A stretch of 64,000 nt of DNA from Shinisaurus crocodilurus (taxonomy: Eukaryota; Chordata; Lepidosauria; Squamata; Shinisauridae): positions 216,173,350 through 216,237,349 of the forward strand of contig CM037877.1 in the NCBI GenBank assembly GCA_021292165.1, in the 5' to 3' direction. Numbering within the stretch: the first letter of the stretch is position 1; every line of letters begins with the position of its first letter. Below are positions 45,527 through 57,984 of this stretch, in pieces. The notes under the pieces are model-generated. The model did no database searches. It was given only the letters and a program-made list of their open reading frames with translations, and was not told where the DNA came from. The position numbers and the translations under genes are program-made.

Positions 45527-45681
45527 ACATGTTGTGTGAATGTTGATACACGCAAAGTGCAATCAGGTGATTGTATGAACTGCAACTAGAAATCTGGATG
45601 GATGCTGTTCATGTAGCAATCAGGAAATAAATAACGGGAATGTGCCAAACTCTTCAGAGACTTCCACTTCCCACGTGCATT
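45527..45681 (+). repeat. 155-bp direct repeat, copy 2
   Basis: Copy of 44,310-44,464, offset by 1217 bp, with 152 of 155 bases identical. Confidence 0.95.
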
Positions 45682-45689
45682 ATTCAGTT

Positions 45690-47285
45690 CACCGAAACCA
45701 GAAGTCATCTCATCTTTGGAAATCCTGTCATATGAATTGCCTACAGCATTTCTTTAACCAAAATGCTTCTGGTTTTTACAGCTGCATAAGAAAGTTTGGA
45801 ATAAGTCTCAGGTGGCCATCATTAAATATCATAGCCTAGGCAGACATATAAGAAGTATCACTGATTAATTTTAAATCTTTGCTTTTAAGCTCAATACCCT
45901 CACTTTCAGCAGGCCAGCTCAGTTACTACTGTGCACTGATCCAGGCAAGGCAGGTGCACTGAAGCAAACTTTTACATATGGAGCTGTTACAGATGCAGTT
46001 GCACATCTGGAGACTTACCTAGTCTTATCAACCAGTTTTCCTAGTAAGAGCATCAGTTATTGCTCACAACTAAGCATGCACTGATTCTTTGCTTGGCTTT
46101 TATTATCATTTAATTTATTGAGAGTGACACAAAAGCCTTTTTCATCTGATTGGGGTTTTTTTGTTTTGTTTTCAGTCTCTTGAAATAATCCCCTCTTTCT
46201 TCACTTCACAGTCATGGAGAGCAAAATACGTGCAAATATATACAGTGTTACACAGTGTGGGACATTTGCCCAGTGAACAACTTTCACAACAAGACGGAAC
46301 TGCATTCCATTCCCTATAATGGAATCTTACCCTATCCAAAGAGGATTGGCAGGCAGCTTGTTTTTCTAAATGCCTAAATTACTGTAGCATGATGTACAAC
46401 TGAACGTTTCACATAAACTTCCCAATAGTGTTTGACAGCTCAGGGAAGGATCAGTTTGTTTCCTATGGTCTCAGGAACACATGTACTTGACAAAGCAAAA
46501 TCAGCTTCCAAATGATGGAAGGCAGCTTTCATGTGCTCCTAGGAGTCACAGTAGAACTGCAGAAACATGTGGACCCAGGGACATGGTAACTGTGAAGATA
46601 GTGTCATTAAACAGTTTAGTCACTAGATGGCACTGGACTTTCCTGAATCTGGGTGGAGTAGAGTTATAACATTCTTGTCTAGGTTCCTGACAGGTGTGTA
46701 CTCTAAAACCTTCATGACAGTTATGTACCAGTTGTATCTTCATCCCTCTTCAAAATCACCATGTGCATGTGCCCTTAGAACTGCTTTTACCATAGCATGC
46801 AAAGTCTTTTTCTTTTCAACACCAGCAATCATAATATAAGAATAGAGAAAGTTTGTGGTTTCCAAGGCCAAACTACATCTTATAGAATATCTAGGGCTGT
46901 CACCGCTATAATGTCTCTTCTCTTTCTTCATTGAAATGAATCTTTCCTCAACCTGGTGCCCTCCAGGCTATGCTGGCTGGGAATGATAGGGGTTGTAGTC
47001 CAACATGTCAAGAAGGCACTAGGTTGGGGAAGGCTGGTCTAGTGCAAACACAATTTGTCATGACTACATGCCTTCTGGGCCGCCATGGCCTTACCTCACA
47101 CCATTGTCTGCCAGGATTGAAGAGCAGGTTAGGGTCACATAATGCTAAACCATAGTTTGGTACTATAAGAACAAGTCTTCAAGAAGCCTCCAGATCATGA
47201 GCTCCTTTCTCTCTTCATGTGTGGCAACTCCCTCCTACTTTTCCAGGTTTGAGGCAAACCATAATTTGCCATTTCATCCAATGCA
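45690..47285. other. Intergenic, no gene seen
   Basis: One hAT MITE remnant is visible (46,945-47,040: cctcaacctggtgccctcca ... aggttggggaaggctg). No coding region. Confidence 0.5.
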
Positions 47286-47292
47286 AACTAAG

Positions 47293-47630
47293 AGCTTTTT
47301 TACATGAAGCATTTATTGTGCACTTGTGATTCCTTACTTAAGGTTGCTTACGGGTTCTTTAGATGGCGTCGTGATCCTCCATTTTCATATCTGTTTTTTC
47401 AGAGCACTGGGTTTTTTTAGAACAGGGAAAATGGGGTATTATATTACAATGGGAAAAGGCTCTGTTTCTCCTTGTGTATTTGAGCTATTCCACTGTAGCA
47501 CAGTTCCACCTAGAGGTTATGTAGCAGAAAAGCAGGAAAGGAAGAGCTCTTTCTGTCGAACGTGGATCTCAGTGCTTCAACAAAACCAAAAGAAGATACA
47601 GTGATTAACAGCCTCGTGTAGAAAAGCCCC
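47293..47630. mobile_element. Non-autonomous DNA element, about 340 bp (GGGCTTCTCTACACGAGGC family)
   Basis: The ends gagcttttttacatgaagc and gcctcgtgtagaaaagcccc are inverted repeats. Copies at 47,868-48,237 and 60,748-61,790 share ends and interior. No target duplication or superfamily is clear. Confidence 0.7.
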
Positions 47631-47867
47631 AAGACTGGAAACCAGGATTTAACAAACAAAACAACGTGTGGGTTGCTTCAAGCCAGAAAAGGAGGGAAAG
47701 GAATCGCCATGTGCAAGGGGAGCGGGAGGAGGGAGGAGGTGTAGGCTAATAATGGCACTATGTCTGAATTAAGCTGCACAGTATGATAACATCACAGCCT
47801 ATTTTATGTTAGATGTTACAAGAAAGAGAGAGGGAAAACTCATGGAGTGGCAGCAACTCCTTCTCTT

Positions 47868-48237
47868 TCAGGGCTTTTCTACATTAGGCTTTTAACCCAC
47901 CACTTTACCAAGACTTCTGCTTCCGGATTCTTTGTGGGATTAAGATTGGATCCTTTACACATGTTTTTTCCATAGGTTTACTTTCTCTGCCTTTCTTAGT
48001 TTCTATATGTTCCATTACATAACCACTAGGTCGTGCTGTGGTATAGCAGAATTGTGCGACTACACTAGAGTTTTAATCTGCCATTTCCAGATATAGCAGA
48101 CTTTCCCAGATTTAAAAAAAAAAGGCATGGAAGCGGTTGAAAACAACGGGAGAGGCCCTAGAGGATGACACCATCATGTAAAGCACCTGCAAACTACTGT
48201 GAGTGAGGAACACGAGCACACAATAAATGGCTCTTAG
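47868..48237. mobile_element. Second copy of the GGGCTTCTCTACACGAGGC family
   Basis: It starts cagggcttttctacattagg. It shares 'ttctgcttccggattctttg', 'ggtcgtgctg.ggta.agca' and 'catcatgtaaagcacctgca' with the reverse of 60,748-61,790, without the Helitron. Length about 370 bp. Confidence 0.75.
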
Positions 48238-48279
48238 GCCCCTGGGAATCAAAGGCTGACTGACTTTCAGTGAAAAATT

Positions 48280-48414
48280 GAAGGCTCCTAGATGGCTGGA
48301 TGGCCATCCCTCAGGATGCTCTAGTTGCATCCTGTACTGCAGATCCTGCAATGAATAGGGAATTAGACTAGATGACCTCCAAGATACCTTCCAACTCTTA
48401 TGATTCTATGAAAT
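48280..48414 (+). mobile_element. CR1 LINE 3' end
   Basis: 'gatggccatccctcaggatg', 'gaattagactagatgacctc' and 'ccttccaactcttatgattc' followed by 'tatgaaat' are the CR1 3' UTR. Confidence 0.8.
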
Positions 48415-48419
48415 CTAAG

Positions 48420-49205
48420 AGCAAAACCACAACTGTACTCTTAAGTTTTCTTTACTGTGACATGGAAGCAGAATTAACTTGCTTTGTGTATGAACAATCC
48501 AGTGTGTTTGCCTAGCATGTTAAAGCAGGTTTTTCCTACAGTAGAAGCAGAATGTGGAGATGCAAAAAAAAAAAAAAAAAAAAAAACCCTAACAGGAAGA
48601 AAGATGTGACAAGCTGTTTCATTTTCTGTTTGTCAAAAGAGGTTGAAATATGTGTGCATCTTAAATGGTAATAGTATGCTAAAACCTTCTCGAGTGAGTT
48701 ATGAATCTGTGATTCAGACTGCATAAAATCCAGGCACTGCCAAAATCTTGTAACTAAGATTTAGCGATGTAGTCCTTTATACGCTTACGGCAAAATAATT
48801 TAACTGAAACCACTTGGAATGTTCGAGTGTAGTGGCTGAGCACAAACTGGAAAATCATTTCAAATCTCATCTCAACCACACAAACTCAGGAGGTGGCCTT
48901 TGACAAGCTGGCTATTGCCTCAGCCCAGGCCCTCCATCTGTTCAGCAAAATGACTAATTGTATGGCTTGGGATATGTCATTGAGAGACAAGGGCTACCAT
49001 CCTGTCTACCAGAGTTGCAGAACCTACAACCTGGGGCCCAGATTCATCCCATCAGGCCGTTCAAAGCTCTCTTCAGGTAGGAGGCTGCCCAGCAATGGTC
49101 AGCAAGGACACCTTTGAAAGGGCACATTGGGCCAGTGGTAAAAGTGTAGATTGAGTTGGCTGTCAGTCAGCTCTCCAGCGCTGGGCAGCTTCCCACCTGA
49201 GGACA
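48420..49205. other. Intergenic with poly(A) run
   Basis: A run of about 23 A at 48,564-48,586. No gene is seen. Confidence 0.55.
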
Positions 49206-49215
49206 GCTGTGAAGG

Positions 49216-49866
49216 TGTCAGGATCCCTTCAGCCTGCACAGCACCACAGCTCCATCTGGTGGCTGCTGTCCAGATAGCAACCTGGCCAACACCCCTGTCT
49301 TTGCAGGATTCAGCCCCATACCTCCAGCTGCTCTCAGGCCTTCTAATGCAGGCCAGCTGGGAGCTGCTGGGAGGCCTACTTAAGGGCTGTCTCATCACTC
49401 CAGCCTTTGCCACAGCAATGCAAGCCTCTGTGTTGACTGCAGCTGGTTCCTGCATCTAACAACCAACCTTGATCCTCGTCTTGCCTGGTGATTGACCTGT
49501 GGCTGCTCTTGACCTTTGCTTCTTGCCTCTGGCCCTTCTCTGCTTGGTAAATGCCTGGACCTAGCCTGCCTCTGGACCCTGCCTCTTTCCTTTGGCCCTT
49601 GCCTGACCTCTGTTTGTCTTCTGGATTTGCCTCTGGCCCCTGTCTGGACTTTGGGTGTTCTCCTGGTCTTGCTTCTTGTCTCTGGCCCTCATCTGAACTT
49701 GGTTGCTTCTTGGACTCGCCTCTGGCCCCCACCTCCCTTACAATGTGCTTTGACCTTGGCCTGGCTTCTGGACTTTGCTCCTCCACTGGCCTGCTCCTGC
49801 CTCCATTGCCCCCTGGCCCCAGTGTTCCTGCCCAAGACCCTTGCCACCCATGAACCAGAGCTAACA
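49216..49866. mobile_element. Probable solo LTR, 651 bp
   Basis: It starts TGTCAGGATCCC and ends GAGCTAACA, so it has TG...CA ends. A 5-bp target duplication, gaagg, lies at 49,211-49,215 and 49,867-49,871. The 3' two-thirds is pyrimidine-rich with degenerate 'gcctctggcccctg.ctggac' units. No internal coding region or second LTR is present. The element at 53,338 looks related. Confidence 0.65.
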
Positions 49867-49871
49867 GAAGG

Positions 49872-51100
49872 TGTAGATCAGGTTGGCTGGCTGACAGCCA
49901 ATCCAGTCCGCACTTTCAAAGGCATACTTTTAATTATTATTTTTACTTGTGTGTGGCCCCACATTGGGGTTTTTTTTTGCCCTGTGGTTCATTGGCCTGT
50001 CCTCATGAATGATAAACCAGAATTCTCCTGGCTTGTGTTTATGCCCAGACATGGCCATTACCAAAGTCCAGCTAAAGAGACATGTTGTCATACATTTTAA
50101 AAGAAGGCATAAATGATATGAATGAATGTTACTATAAAAGGGATTTCTCACTTAACTCTTCCCCATGTGAAAGACCACATGGTTACAAAGCTACTGCTTG
50201 TAAGATTTTAAGATTTTTTAGAAGGGTATAGGAAGGTTCTCTGTTTCTGGGCTTTGGGAAGGCAAGCCTAAGGCACCTTACTTTTTTTCCTAATTCTGGG
50301 CTGAAGGGAGAGGACCTTGGCAATAGAGCTCAGAAATCCCCCAAGCAGCTGGACATACTAAGGTGTATCAGGAAATTTATCCTGACTGGTGGCCACCTAT
50401 CAGATTCTTTTCCTGGGGAATCTACATAAAGAAGGGGTCCACCAGGAGGAATGGTTATCCCCTCTCCCAGTCTCATAACATACATAACTCATTTTTAATA
50501 ACATTTTTTTCTTCAGTGCCAGCATCATTTGTCAGAACTAGTGCCGGATTATGAGAATCACAGGCCTCAAACCAGGCTACTGAGAAGGGCCCCTTTAACT
50601 AGTCATTTCTATGGGGAAATTTAGTTGACTGCACCTGTACCATATTATGAAAATCATAGGCCCTAGGTCAGGGCCTCATTAGTCTATTTGATAATCCGGC
50701 CCTGGTCAAGTGTAGGGCCATGTACAGATATTTTTTTTACTGTTCTGCAGCCTTTCTACAAATCACCTGAATGGAGCTTGCAGACCACAATGTAAGAACC
50801 TCTGCTCTAATGCAAATACATGTAAATGCAAGTGCATGGACATAACATTCCTTTCAGCCTTCTGTAGCTGCCTATCCAGAAAGACAGATTCTCTCTTCTT
50901 GCCAAGCAAACAATCAGAAGGCAGAAAAGATTCTTGGGGGCAGGGGGGAGTAGGGAGGTGGTGAGACTTCTTTGGGGCAGTGTTCCTATGTGTGGAAATA
51001 GGGGTGTTACAAGAACATTAGTGAGAAGGCCTATTTTTCTCTGAGAAATTTTTGGAGGGTATGAAGTCAGATGCTCCACCTGGAGGCCCAGGCACATAAA
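49872..51100. other. Intergenic with one possible hAT relic
   Basis: At about 50,540-50,706, 'agtgccggattatgagaatcacaggcc' faces 'tctatttgataatccggccctgg', a likely degraded hAT MITE. No gene is seen. Confidence 0.5.
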
Positions 51101-51106
51101 GGCTTA

Positions 51107-51216
51107 GGGTGAAATCCTATGCATGTTTAGACAGAAGAAAGTCCTACAACTCCCAGCATTCCCCAGCCAGCATATGTAGGACTTTCTTCTGTCTAAACAT
51201 GCGTAGGATTGCGCCC
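51107..51216. mobile_element. Palindromic Harbinger-like MITE, 110 bp
   Basis: The arms are gggtgaaatcctatgcatg, tttagacagaagaaagtcct and their complement ending gcgtaggattgcgccc. TTA occurs on both sides (51,104-51,106 and 51,217-51,219), a 3-bp duplication as in PIF/Harbinger. Confidence 0.82.
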
Positions 51217-51219
51217 TTA

Positions 51220-52460
51220 ACTGGTGATACCTACCCACCCCCTTTTTGAGGGGAAGGATCATATAAAGCAGGCCTCCTTACATAGAGACCTACATTTTAC
51301 CAGACTACGAGGAAGCAGTTCACATGACACTCCAGTAACATTTTTTTTTAATGGCCTTGGAGCCAATTCAAACAAACAGGAAAAGTACATAATACAGTCC
51401 TTCCGGGACTATACCACTTTAGAATGTAAGCAGTGGATCACTTGCTTGAATACCCTCCCAGGCCAAAAGCTGCCTGTGCATGAAATACTACCATCAGTGA
51501 AAAGGATTCTAACCTAGCTGCCTTTCTGTCATGCCAGCTTTCAACGTGTGGGGCTTTTGGACATGGGGAAGTCTTCAAACATATAATCTCATGCCTTCTG
51601 AAGTGATACAGTCCCAGGAGGATTAGGCCACATGTGCCTTTTCTGAATGTTTGAACCAGCTCTTAACTAGCCGGCCGCATCTGTCAGGTCAGCAACCCCA
51701 AATCATGCAAGAATAGAGGAGAGCCAAGTGAAACAGGAGGTGCTAATCCCATATAAAAATAAAAGCACTGTTTGCAGTAGAGAGGAATGATTCAGGAGCA
51801 GTACATGTACGTGCCAATAAAAATGAGATGATCTTAAGATGTACATATATAGCAAGAAAAGAAATCATTTTTGAAAATGTGTTCTTAGAGAGTAGTCTTT
51901 CTGGGATGGAAAAGCCTTCATTCAATGACTGGGTTCAAAGCCAGGCATGGTGGGTTGTCATGTTGTCCAAACCTGGTGCGTTCTCTGTTGGGTGGCTTAA
52001 TTTTCGCAAACCAGCCACCCTGAGAACCCATGGCTTGTTGCAGGGTTGCACATACCCATGGTGGGTTGTCATGTCATCCCAAGAGAGCAATTTTATTGTG
52101 GGTTGCCAGAATCAGCTACAGAGCTGCTGGTTAGGAATGGCCAAAAAAGCCTGTGCTGCTCTTCATGATCTCGCCGGTGGAGTGAGGCTGCCTCCAGCCT
52201 CCCTCACCAGTGACTGCCCCTCCACCGATGCCCAAATGGTATTTTGGAGGGACCATCGCTCATTTGCCACTTCCCCCACCCAGTGCTTCAGGAGTATGCA
52301 AATGTGTTCATAATTTCTTTAATTATCATTTTTGCCCATTCTTTTGCAAGAGTGCACTTCCGTCTGTCCAATATGTATAGTCTTCCTTGTATGTTTCAGC
52401 TGTCAAAAGGAGCATGGAGGTGGAAAGGGTAACTTACAAGGAGATTGAGAAGACCAGGCT
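51220..52460. other. Intergenic, no gene seen
   Basis: At 51,945-52,090 the phrase 'catggtgggttgtcatgt.ntcc' occurs twice. This is probably an unrecognised repeat. No coding region. Confidence 0.45.
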
Positions 52461-52470
52461 GCATATAGCC

Positions 52471-52597
52471 CAGTGTTCTCCAACCTTGGGTCCCCAGGTG
52501 TTTTTGACCTATAACTCCCAGCATGCTCCAGCCAGCGTAGCTGTAGGTTGTAGTTGTAGACCAAAAACATCTGGGGACCCAAGGTTGGAGAACACTG
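52471..52597. mobile_element. hAT-type MITE (16,632 family), 127 bp
   Basis: It starts CAGTGTTCTCCAACCTTGGG and ends in the complement. The 8-bp target duplication atatagcc is perfect (52,463-52,470 and 52,598-52,605). Confidence 0.93.
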
Positions 52598-53039
52598 ATA
52601 TAGCCTAATCTGTACACTGCTGCAAAGGACCGGGGGAGAAATAATAGTAAGAGAAAGGAGGGACCCAGTAGTGCAGCTCAGAAGCACCATAAATGGGGGG
52701 AGGGTGAATGGAATAAATGCACCAAAAGGGAGGGGGGAACACTATCTCCCCCTTGGCAATGTAAATCTCCTCACCCCTTCTCTGAGGTTAGCCTTACGAA
52801 GTTGGAGATTCACCCGACACAGTTCTTTCCACACCAGCTGCAGGGGGGATCCAAGCGTGGATCCCCAGCTCCAAGGTCAGAGCTCTTTTCCAGCCTTGGA
52901 GCTGGGAATCCGAACAATCCTTTGGCCTTCTAGATGCTGTCTAGGGGACATGTGATCTTGTCCATCTCAGGCAGAGTGATCCTATCTGTTCCGAGTAGGA
53001 TGGCATCCTTTTTATGGAATGAAGCTCCATAACTTTAAT

Positions 53040-54315
53040 CACTTAATAATGGACAGAAATTAACAGGTGAAGCTTTCCTTACCACTGTGTGTCCAGATCT
53101 AGCCTCATTTGTTTATGCTCCAGTAACCTCTAAGTTAGACTACTGTAATGTAGTCTATGTGGGGCTACCCTTAAAGATAGTCCAGAAGTTTCAATTGGTT
53201 CAAAATTGACTCCAGTCAAAACCCTGGCAGCCACATTGATCAGATTGTATTACAGTGATCTTGTATCAGCATCACTGGGTGTCAATTTGTTTCTGGGCTC
53301 CATTCAAGTTGCTGGTATTGACTTTTTAAAGACCTAATGTCCCACTTAGGCTGGGTCAGCATTAAGGTAACTAAGGGGCAAATCCTAAGGCAAGTCAATA
53401 AACAGGCCAAGGTCAAAGGCATAGTTCTACCAGGCAAGTGTGTGGTTTCCAGAAGATCAACCAAGATCAAAACATGAGAGAACAGTCAAAGAGAAACATA
53501 GTCCAAAGGCAGAGTCAAGCAGGAGTCCAGAGATCAGTAACACGAAGGTCCCATTACAAGGCAGGATCAAGGAAACAAGAGCACAAAGCACCAGAAGCTG
53601 AGGTATGGTGTTGTTTCCAACAGCTTTCAAGTTCCAAACTGAGAGCTGACATAGCCAGGGCTTCCAAAGCCCCACCCAGGGCTCAGCTGAAGTTGACCAC
53701 AGGCTTGTGTAAAAAAAGTCCTCCCCAGGAGGAGGGACCTGCTCATGAGGAGTCTGGTTGCTGTGGTTCTTAAGGCATGTGTGTCACCTCTCGGTGGTGG
53801 CCTGTACCTCTAACTTCTGGCGCTAGCACATTCTGGGGCTAGGCAGATGTTCAGCCTCCTCTTCAGATTCTGGGTGGATGTGTGGTCCTCAGGGGCCTGT
53901 CCAGGGGTTCCTCAGTGTCCACCAGTACTGGAGGACCTGGTGTAGCTTCCCTGGAGGTCCTAGGAATGCTGGTATCAGGATGATGCGGAAGGTTGTTGGG
54001 ACTCCATGGTTTCGGAATCATTATCTGATGTCATCCAGGCCTAGTCAGGCATGACAGCCAGGAACCTGACGCCTAAATGGCCTTGGGTTCAGAACATCTA
54101 AAAAATTCCCTTCCTGTGTAGGAGCCTACCCAACAACTTCACATTTCAGAAATACTGTTGGCAGGTTCCTGAGGCAGGGCCTTTTCAGTTATGATGCCCA
54201 AGCTTTGGAACAGCTTCCCAAGGGAAGTCCAAGGAGGCCCCAGTGCTACTAATGAGATAATTTTGGATATGGACAGCGGTATATAAATCTATTAAATGAA
54301 TAAATACTGGCTTTG
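53040..54315 (+). mobile_element. L2-type LINE 3' part, split by an LTR
   Basis: 53,040-53,337 reads PVTSKLDYCNVVYVGLPLKIVQKFQL, the L2 C-terminal motif. After the LTR, 54,077-54,315 continues with 'agggccttttcagttatgat', 'gccc.agctttggaacagct' and a tail 'gacagcggtatataaatcta' with (AATA)-type repeats. The frame is interrupted. Confidence 0.8.
53338..54071 (-). mobile_element. Probable solo LTR, 734 bp, inside the L2 fragment
   Basis: A 5-bp duplication, cctaa, flanks it (53,333-53,337 and 54,072-54,076). Removing the element restores the L2 sequence (aaagacctaaatggcc). In reverse it starts CGTCAGGTTCC and ends GTGGGACA. The first base pair is TG in the related element at 49,216 (TGTCAGGATCC), so TG has probably become CG. 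In reverse the 3' part holds 'ttgaccttggcctgtttatt', resembling the end of the other copy. Confidence 0.65.
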
Positions 54316-54891
54316 AGATGTGCAGCAAAGTTTGTTTTTATTCCAGCAAGCTTTTGAATAGGACCATTCTTTAAGAGTTTTTATGCTGTTGCTGCCTTTC
54401 TGTCTTGTAGACGGTTTCTGATTGTTTTGAATTTTTTAAAAAGATTGTGATTATCTATTTTTATCCCTATTGTATGCTGTATTGAATATTGTATAGAAAG
54501 GAAGGACATAAATGTTGATAATAAATAATATATACTAGAGAAAGCCTCACCTTTTTATTTCAGCCTGTTATGTAGCCAGTAGAGGCATAGAGCCATAAAA
54601 AGCAAAAACAGTTGTTCTAGAAGATGTTTTAGGTGTGTTCAATCAGCTTCATATCATCTGATTTAAAGAGAATGGGGTGTTGTTGTTGTTTTAAACAAAC
54701 ATCTCATTTTGAGTTATTTGGTTTTCATTTATTTTAATATTTGGTTTGGAAGTTGAAGTTACTGATTACAAACCTTGCCTTGAAATCCAAAACCACAACA
54801 CCAATGAACCACACTCAGTATCTGCAAATCTCTAACCGCTTAGATATACTTTTAAATATGGGCAGCGGTATATAAATCTATAAATAAATAA

Positions 54892-55013
54892 GGGCACAAT
54901 CCTATGCATATTTAGACAGAAAAAAAAGTCCTACAACTCCCAGCATGCTCCAGCCAGCATAGCTGGTTGGGGCATGCTGGGAATTCTGTCTAAACATGCA
55001 TAGAACTGCTGCC
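54892..55013. mobile_element. Palindromic Harbinger-like MITE, partly decayed
   Basis: The left arm gggcacaatcctatgcatat is preceded by TAA. The right arm 'taaacatgcatagaactgct' has lost several pairs. Confidence 0.7.
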
Positions 55014-55014
55014 T

Positions 55015-57980
55015 AGATAAATGTTACCAGAGTGTGAGGCAAATTTGGGCATTCATTCATTAGAATGTAGAATGTTAAGGTTATTCATTTGAAACACACC
55101 ATAAGATCCATCTTGAATTTGCAGTTTTTAAAAAGCCACCAACTTTCAGAAGAGCTCATTTCTGATGTGAGAGAATTCCCCCTCCTTCCTACTCCACTTG
55201 TATAGTGTATACAGGTGTTAGGTTTGACAGCTGTTAATGCTTCATTTATTGGCTCATGTTAGGTTAAGTGTGACCTCAAGGATGGAACAAAAAATGAAGG
55301 ATTTCCCTGCAAAACAAGGCCTCATTATATGACTGAAACCAAACCCACACAAAGGGTTGGCTTTGTTTGCAAGAGCAATTGCCTCCCACTGCCACAGAAC
55401 ATTGAGTTCGTAATACAATGGGATGTGCTGGAGAGAAGCATTTTTAAACATCCGGCTCTATTTTAATGTCTATGAGGGAGCTGCTTTCTTTAGAAAAGCT
55501 TGCCCAATCAACAATGGAAAGTTGAAAGATATGCAGAAAATAAAATCTATGGAGTAACAGTTGCCTCATGGCAACCTCCTAAGCAGGGGCGGAAGGGGAA
55601 AACCTCTTTCCACCCCACCACCCCATTCCTGGTGCGTACCAAAGGGTGGGCTCATACAACTGAACATGTGGTGGCTGTTCAGAAATTGACTCCATGGTAG
55701 CTCTAAGCATGTGGAAATTCAGTCATTAGTAGCCTCTGACCATATGGTGAAGCCTGATTACACTTCTTGCTTTAATAATGGAAAACACTATTAAAAGTTA
55801 AAATGATCAAGCACATAGAAGAACATGTCTTGCTGCAGAAGACTAAACATCACTTCTGCCATGGGAAATTCTGCCTCTTTAAATGTTTAAGAGCTCTTTG
55901 GGAATGTCAACAATCATATGGATTGGGGAGTTCTAGTAGTCTACTGAGTATACATTAGCTGCATTTGCACAAAATGATAAACCATAATTGCACAAAAGGC
56001 TGGCTTATTGTGGATGCTGCCTGATCACTTGAAAGCAAAGGCACGAGAGATCTTTTGCTGAGAAGGGGGTGTTTTCCACAAATAGCACCCGCTTCCTGGC
56101 AAGATCCTCCTTTTTGTTTTCTCCCCCTGTAGTCCTCATGGCGGAGCATGTTTGCCCTTTGTCCTGATTCTCTGGTGGCCCAGAGAGAAGGGTCAAACTG
56201 CTCCCCCCCACCTTTTTTAAAGGGAAAAGCCATTTGACAGCTGTCAAACCTTGGGGTTCCTTTAAAAAGCGGGTTTTGAGTGAGAATTGGGTGGATTTGG
56301 ACTGGGACATACCTCTGAGTATGTCCCAGTCCAACCCCCCACCCCTGTCCCACTCAAAAGTCATGAAATTGCTGTAAGAAGAGGCTGAATGGATAGTTAG
56401 GCAGATGGATGGACGGAGAGAATACTTCTAGACAGACATCATTCTAATAGTGTCTTAATATTTATGCCATTTTGCTTTCTGCAGAATTATGTGTTTAAAA
56501 TATAGTGCAAGAATGGTCAACTGGTAGACTGGGGTCCAAAACCTAGGTCACCAACCTAGCCAGTGAATGCTTCCAGGTGAGGCTTTTATCATGCCATTGC
56601 CCTGCCTCATTCACAGAATTTTACACAGAGACAGCATCATCTTCAACTCATATAGCTCTCCAGTGTTTTCCCACTACTTCTTCCAACTTTTTCTTACTGC
56701 TGAAAATCCATTAAGAAAAGACAGATTAGCTACACAATGCCTTCTAATTACTAGTGCTAGGACCCCTCCATCTGGAAGCACCCCAAATGGAAAGAAGATT
56801 GCTACATGTGCAGAAAAGTAACCAGGTTCTGGCTACTCCCCAACCCCTTTCTGTTGTAGTTTTTCAGACCTTCAGGAACTTTCATTACTTGATACTAGTT
56901 AGTATAGTTTATTATTGACTGATTTGTGCTGCCTTGAACTGGCAAGTCCTGTATTGAGGTGATTCCAGGACACAGTACAGTGCTAGCTATGTGTTTAAGT
57001 ATGCTCAACCATAATCTATCTCAGCAGCACTGCAGATAAGAACAACCGTGCAATTAATTTTTGAATGCAAACTTGCATATTTTGCTTTATTTTTGGTATT
57101 GTTGCTAGTGAATACTGGATTGATTACATCTCTCTCTCCCCCCAAGACTGTACAATTACTTGGCTGCATACAACCATTGGGGAAGTGTGCAGAGAGCAGA
57201 TATTTAGCGTTAAAGTTTCTGCAACATATTTTCTATCCGTAGGAGGATATGCTCCTCATTTCTTAATTCGTTAAGTGGATTCTGGCAGGCAGGATTCCAC
57301 TGACTATGTGTAGACTGTAAAGATGCCGATCAAACTGCTGCCAACAATCCTTTGTGCGACACCGGTTTTAATCTTGTATTATTCCTCCAAACACCAATAT
57401 TCAGGATCATTAGGTGACTCTTAGACCAACTGGGGTCATGCCTGGTGTATAAGTAGTATGGCATTGTGCCCAGAATGGCATGTAATGAGATGTACTCTAC
57501 TGATCTGTACTGTCAAGGAAGATTCTCTGGACTAGATCTAGGCAGTGGGTAATTTAAAATAACCCCTATTATATAAGAAGAGCTGCACCCTCTGTACTGT
57601 ATCCAGTGTACAGAAAACATAGCTCCTATTTGGTTTGCATTTAATTTCCCTCTTATTCAAAAGCTACCAAAGAGCCCTTCTTTAGGACAGGTGAGGTATT
57701 TGCAGAGGGAGTTCTTGTATTTTGCACAGGCCCCTGGGGATCCAATTTGTCTCTTGACCTGTGCTGACAGACACATTACAGCCTCTTACAGGATCTCTGG
57801 CAGTGATGGCTGGGGCCACCAAGTGTCAGATTTGGAAGGGCAGTCTCCCCCACCACCACCACCGCTTGTGCTTTCCTTTTCCCATAGGCATGAATATTGG
57901 TCCTTCCTTGGTCATGCTAGTATGTGACATGTTTTTGGAACTATAGATAGACTTTGTATGACCCATGACACCTTGGAAGA
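55015..57980. other. Intergenic, no gene seen
   Basis: Apart from one hairpin there is nothing that I recognise. This is the longest stretch without an identified repeat between the two genes. It is therefore where conserved regulatory DNA, if any, would be easiest to look for. Confidence 0.5.
56298..56333. repeat. Perfect 15-bp hairpin with 6-base loop
   Basis: tggactgggacatac, loop ctctga, gtatgtcccagtcca. Pairing continues imperfectly outwards (tttgagtg...cactcaaa), so this is likely the centre of a small palindromic element. Confidence 0.85.
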
Positions 57981-57984
57981 ATCA

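Noticed and set aside
49551..49853. Coding minisatellite in a host gene
   Set aside because: The degenerate CCTCTGGCCC units lie inside TG...CA ends with a 5-bp duplication, so they are part of an LTR.
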